Below are positions 6,196-7,454 of a stretch of 7,454 nt of DNA, piece by piece. The translations under genes and the position numbers were made by a program. The DNA lies in assembly GCA_947168785.1 (NCBI GenBank), contig CAMVNL010000099.1, positions 1 through 7,454 on the forward strand, given 5' to 3'. Each line of letters starts with the position of its first letter. The stretch's first letter is position 1. The DNA comes from an uncultured Clostridia bacterium (GTDB lineage Bacteria; Bacillota; Clostridia; Oscillospirales; Acutalibacteraceae). Below the pieces are notes generated by a model. That model worked only from the letters and a program-made list of their open reading frames with translations. It had not been told where the DNA came from and made no database searches.

Positions 6196-7284
6196 TCAGA
6201 ATTCCGTCATCATTATTGAGCCGTCAAAGCCGCTGAGGGAGAGTGAAAACCGGCGGGTGACACCGTCCGCGTCCACGTAGGATATCCCCCTCGTCGGGAT
6301 AGTTCCTTCAAACGTCACGGTCAGCAGCAGCGGACGGGAGGGAAACAGCACCGGCATGGAGAACATTTCACGTTCCGAAAATGTGATTTTCCCGTCCTGG
6401 GAAACGTCCGCCAGTTCCAACGAAAGCACCTTGAGATCCCTGACGGGGTAATCCGACAGCAGCAGCGCTTGGGTGGCGGAAGCCGTGTCGTCGATCACAG
6501 CCGCTTCATGGGCCGGATATTGTGAAAGCAGCTCACCGGGAGGCGAGATCCACACGGTCCGCTGGGTGGCCGGGTAACCGTCGTAATGCGTCAGATGCAG
6601 CGACACTTCGCCATATTCCGAACGGAAGACGAGCAGGTCGTCTATTCCCTCCGGGAAGCTGAGAACGGCGTCTCCGTTCAGCCGGGCGCCGTCGGAAAGA
6701 TACATCCCGTAGCCGTCCTTTTCACGGTCCACATAGCCGTTGAACAGACCGTCCGGATCCGAAAACGTGAACAGACCGTCCGCCGTGACGTACAGCTCCC
6801 AAGCGCCGGTCTGATCGCGCCAGTAGCCGAACAGGTTGGTGAAATCCCGCTCCGCCGCGCCGTTGGGACCCGTGATTTCCGCGGTCGCCTCCGCCTCGGA
6901 AGCATCCGGAGCGGTCGTTTCCGGTGCAGACGTGGAGGCATCTTCCGCTGCCGTATCCGACGTGCCGACTGGGGATGGCGCATCTCCGCGGCCCGCGCCG
7001 TTCTGCTCCGGCTTATTCCGGCCCTTCATCAAAAAGAGGACGCACAACAATACGATGACGGCGGCAAGAACGATCAGAACGATGGTTCTCGGTTTGCCTT
7101 TTTTGTGAGAGGCAGATGCGGATGATGCCGGCAGGGGCTCGCTCTGTGTGACCGGAGCGGCGGGCGCGGGATCGTTTCGGGGCGGCTCCGGTCGCGCCGC
7201 CAAAGCGGCAGGAAGCGGCAAACCGCATTCCGTACAGAATTTCGCGCCGGGATCGTTTTCCGTCTGACAACCGGGACAACGCAT
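6196..7284 (-). CDS. Zinc-ribbon single-pass membrane protein with extracellular domain and EF-hand-like loop
   Basis: A 362-residue protein of a common but uncharacterised Firmicutes architecture. A cytoplasmic N-terminal zinc ribbon (CPGC at 3-6 and CTEC at 17-20) is followed by a Pro/Ala-rich linker (22-60), a basic patch KKGK, one membrane segment (about 67-86), then a low-complexity Ala/Ser/Thr/Glu linker (about 94-145) and a presumably extracellular domain (150-362). That domain starts with FGYWRDQTGAWELYV, reminiscent of lipocalin-like or beta-sandwich repeats seen after such zinc ribbons; I do not recognise the family with certainty. Residues 293-304 (DVSQDGKITFSE) fit the 12-residue EF-hand loop exactly, suggesting calcium binding. 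There is no cleavable signal peptide; zinc-in, domain-out topology follows from the basic residues before the membrane segment. The start at 7284 is supported by AAGGAG eight bases upstream and a promoter at 7314-7342. Its function is unknown, possibly envelope sensing. Confidence 0.88.
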   Translation of the reverse strand: MRCPGCQTENDPGAKFCTECGLPLPAALAARPEPPRNDPAPAAPVTQSEPLPASSASASHKKGKPRTIVLIVLAAVIVLLCVLFLMKGRNKPEQNGAGRGDAPSPVGTSDTAAEDASTSAPETTAPDASEAEATAEITGPNGAAERDFTNLFGYWRDQTGAWELYVTADGLFTFSDPDGLFNGYVDREKDGYGMYLSDGARLNGDAVLSFPEGIDDLLVFRSEYGEVSLHLTHYDGYPATQRTVWISPPGELLSQYPAHEAAVIDDTASATQALLLSDYPVRDLKVLSLELADVSQDGKITFSEREMFSMPVLFPSRPLLLTVTFEGTIPTRGISYVDADGVTRRFSLSLSGFDGSIMMTEF

Positions 7285-7313
7285 AAGATCAGCTCCTTGT
7301 CTTTTATATTTCT

Positions 7314-7342
7314 ATTATATCTTCTGACTTGACAAATTACAA
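7314..7342 (-). promoter_or_regulatory. Sigma-A promoter of the zinc-ribbon gene
   Basis: On the minus strand TTGTAA (7342-7337) and a perfect TATAAT (7319-7314) are spaced by 17 bases. Transcription would start near 7307, about 22 bases before the ATG, with AAGGAG between. It overlaps the divergent promoter of the next gene. Confidence 0.75.
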
Positions 7343-7357
7343 CCATTTGCAAATAAT
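7329..7357 (+). promoter_or_regulatory. Divergent promoter of the right-hand gene, overlapping the zinc-ribbon promoter
   Basis: A perfect TTGACA (7329-7334) is followed after 17 bases by AATAAT (7352-7357). Its -35 lies inside the spacer of the minus-strand promoter, so the two could not be occupied at the same time. The 10-bp palindrome ATTTGCAAAT (7345-7354) overlaps its -10. Confidence 0.6.
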
Positions 7358-7379
7358 TCTTTCCTTCTCCGGAAGCATA

Positions 7380-7388
7380 TGCTATACT
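7380..7388 (+). promoter_or_regulatory. Second, extended -10 promoter for the right-hand gene
   Basis: TGCTATACT is a TGN-extended -10 with TATACT at 7383-7388; the -35 position (7360-7365) is poor, as is normal for extended -10 promoters. The palindrome AGCATATGCT (7374-7383) overlaps it. Transcription would start near 7395, only 16 bases before the putative start codon. Confidence 0.4.
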
Positions 7389-7410
7389 TTGGATATAAAG
7401 AAGAACGGAT

Positions 7411-7454
7411 ATGATGAAGATGAACGTATTTGACGAAATCAGAAAGACAAGAAA
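7411..7454 (+). CDS. Start of an unidentified plus-strand gene (partial)
   Basis: An open frame begins here and runs off the window; only about 14 codons are visible, beginning MMKMNVFDEI. Three in-frame ATGs occur (7411, 7414, 7420). The purine-rich AAGAAG (7398-7403 region) seven or so bases upstream favours 7411 or 7414, while 7420 has no ribosome site at a proper distance. Two promoter candidates directly upstream support a real gene. Too little sequence is present to name a family. Confidence 0.5.
   Translation, partial: MMKMNVFDEIRKTR

Overview
The window looks like chromosomal DNA of a gut-type Clostridia member, probably Oscillospiraceae-like. This is inferred from the moderate-to-high GC of the genes against AT-rich intergenic DNA, consensus-type sigma-A promoters, strong AGGAG ribosome sites, and a gene set typical of these bacteria: a MalT-like LuxR regulator, an AAA_14/DUF4143 ATPase and a zinc-ribbon membrane protein. 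No rRNA, tRNA, CRISPR array, insertion sequence or phage gene was seen.

Layout, left to right. Positions 1-1261 (minus) hold the N-terminal 420 codons of a membrane family 2 glycosyltransferase of the poly-beta-1,6-GlcNAc/cellulose/hyaluronan synthase type; its 3' end lies outside the window. It has its own promoter at 1380-1408 and a leader of about 110 nt. Positions 1603-3948 (minus) encode a complete 781-residue STAND ATPase with a C-terminal LuxR-type helix-turn-helix, followed by a 3' region with a GC-rich hairpin and a strong terminator (1449-1478). A gene-free divergent region of about 590 bp (3949-4538) carries a promoter for each flanking gene and several palindromes. Positions 4539-5843 (plus) encode a complete 434-residue AAA_14/DUF4143 ATPase with an intact nuclease-like C-terminal motif. 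Positions 5844-6195 are a convergent intergenic region with a possible stand-alone promoter, a striking GATACG-based dyad and a strong terminator hairpin (6085-6121). Positions 6196-7284 (minus) encode a complete 362-residue protein: N-terminal zinc ribbon, one membrane segment, and an extracellular domain with a perfect EF-hand-type loop. From 7285 to 7410 is a second divergent promoter region with overlapping promoters. A new plus-strand gene starts near 7411 and runs off the window.

How the genes work together: every complete gene appears to be a separate transcription unit with its own promoter, so there is no operon here. The most suggestive link is between the LuxR-type regulator and the divergent ATPase. 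Their promoters share an identical 10-base block that includes the -35 element, arranged as an inverted pair across the intergenic region. This hints at a common regulator or autoregulation but does not prove it. The DUF4143 ATPase, the zinc-ribbon protein and the 5905-5937 dyad have no established functions.
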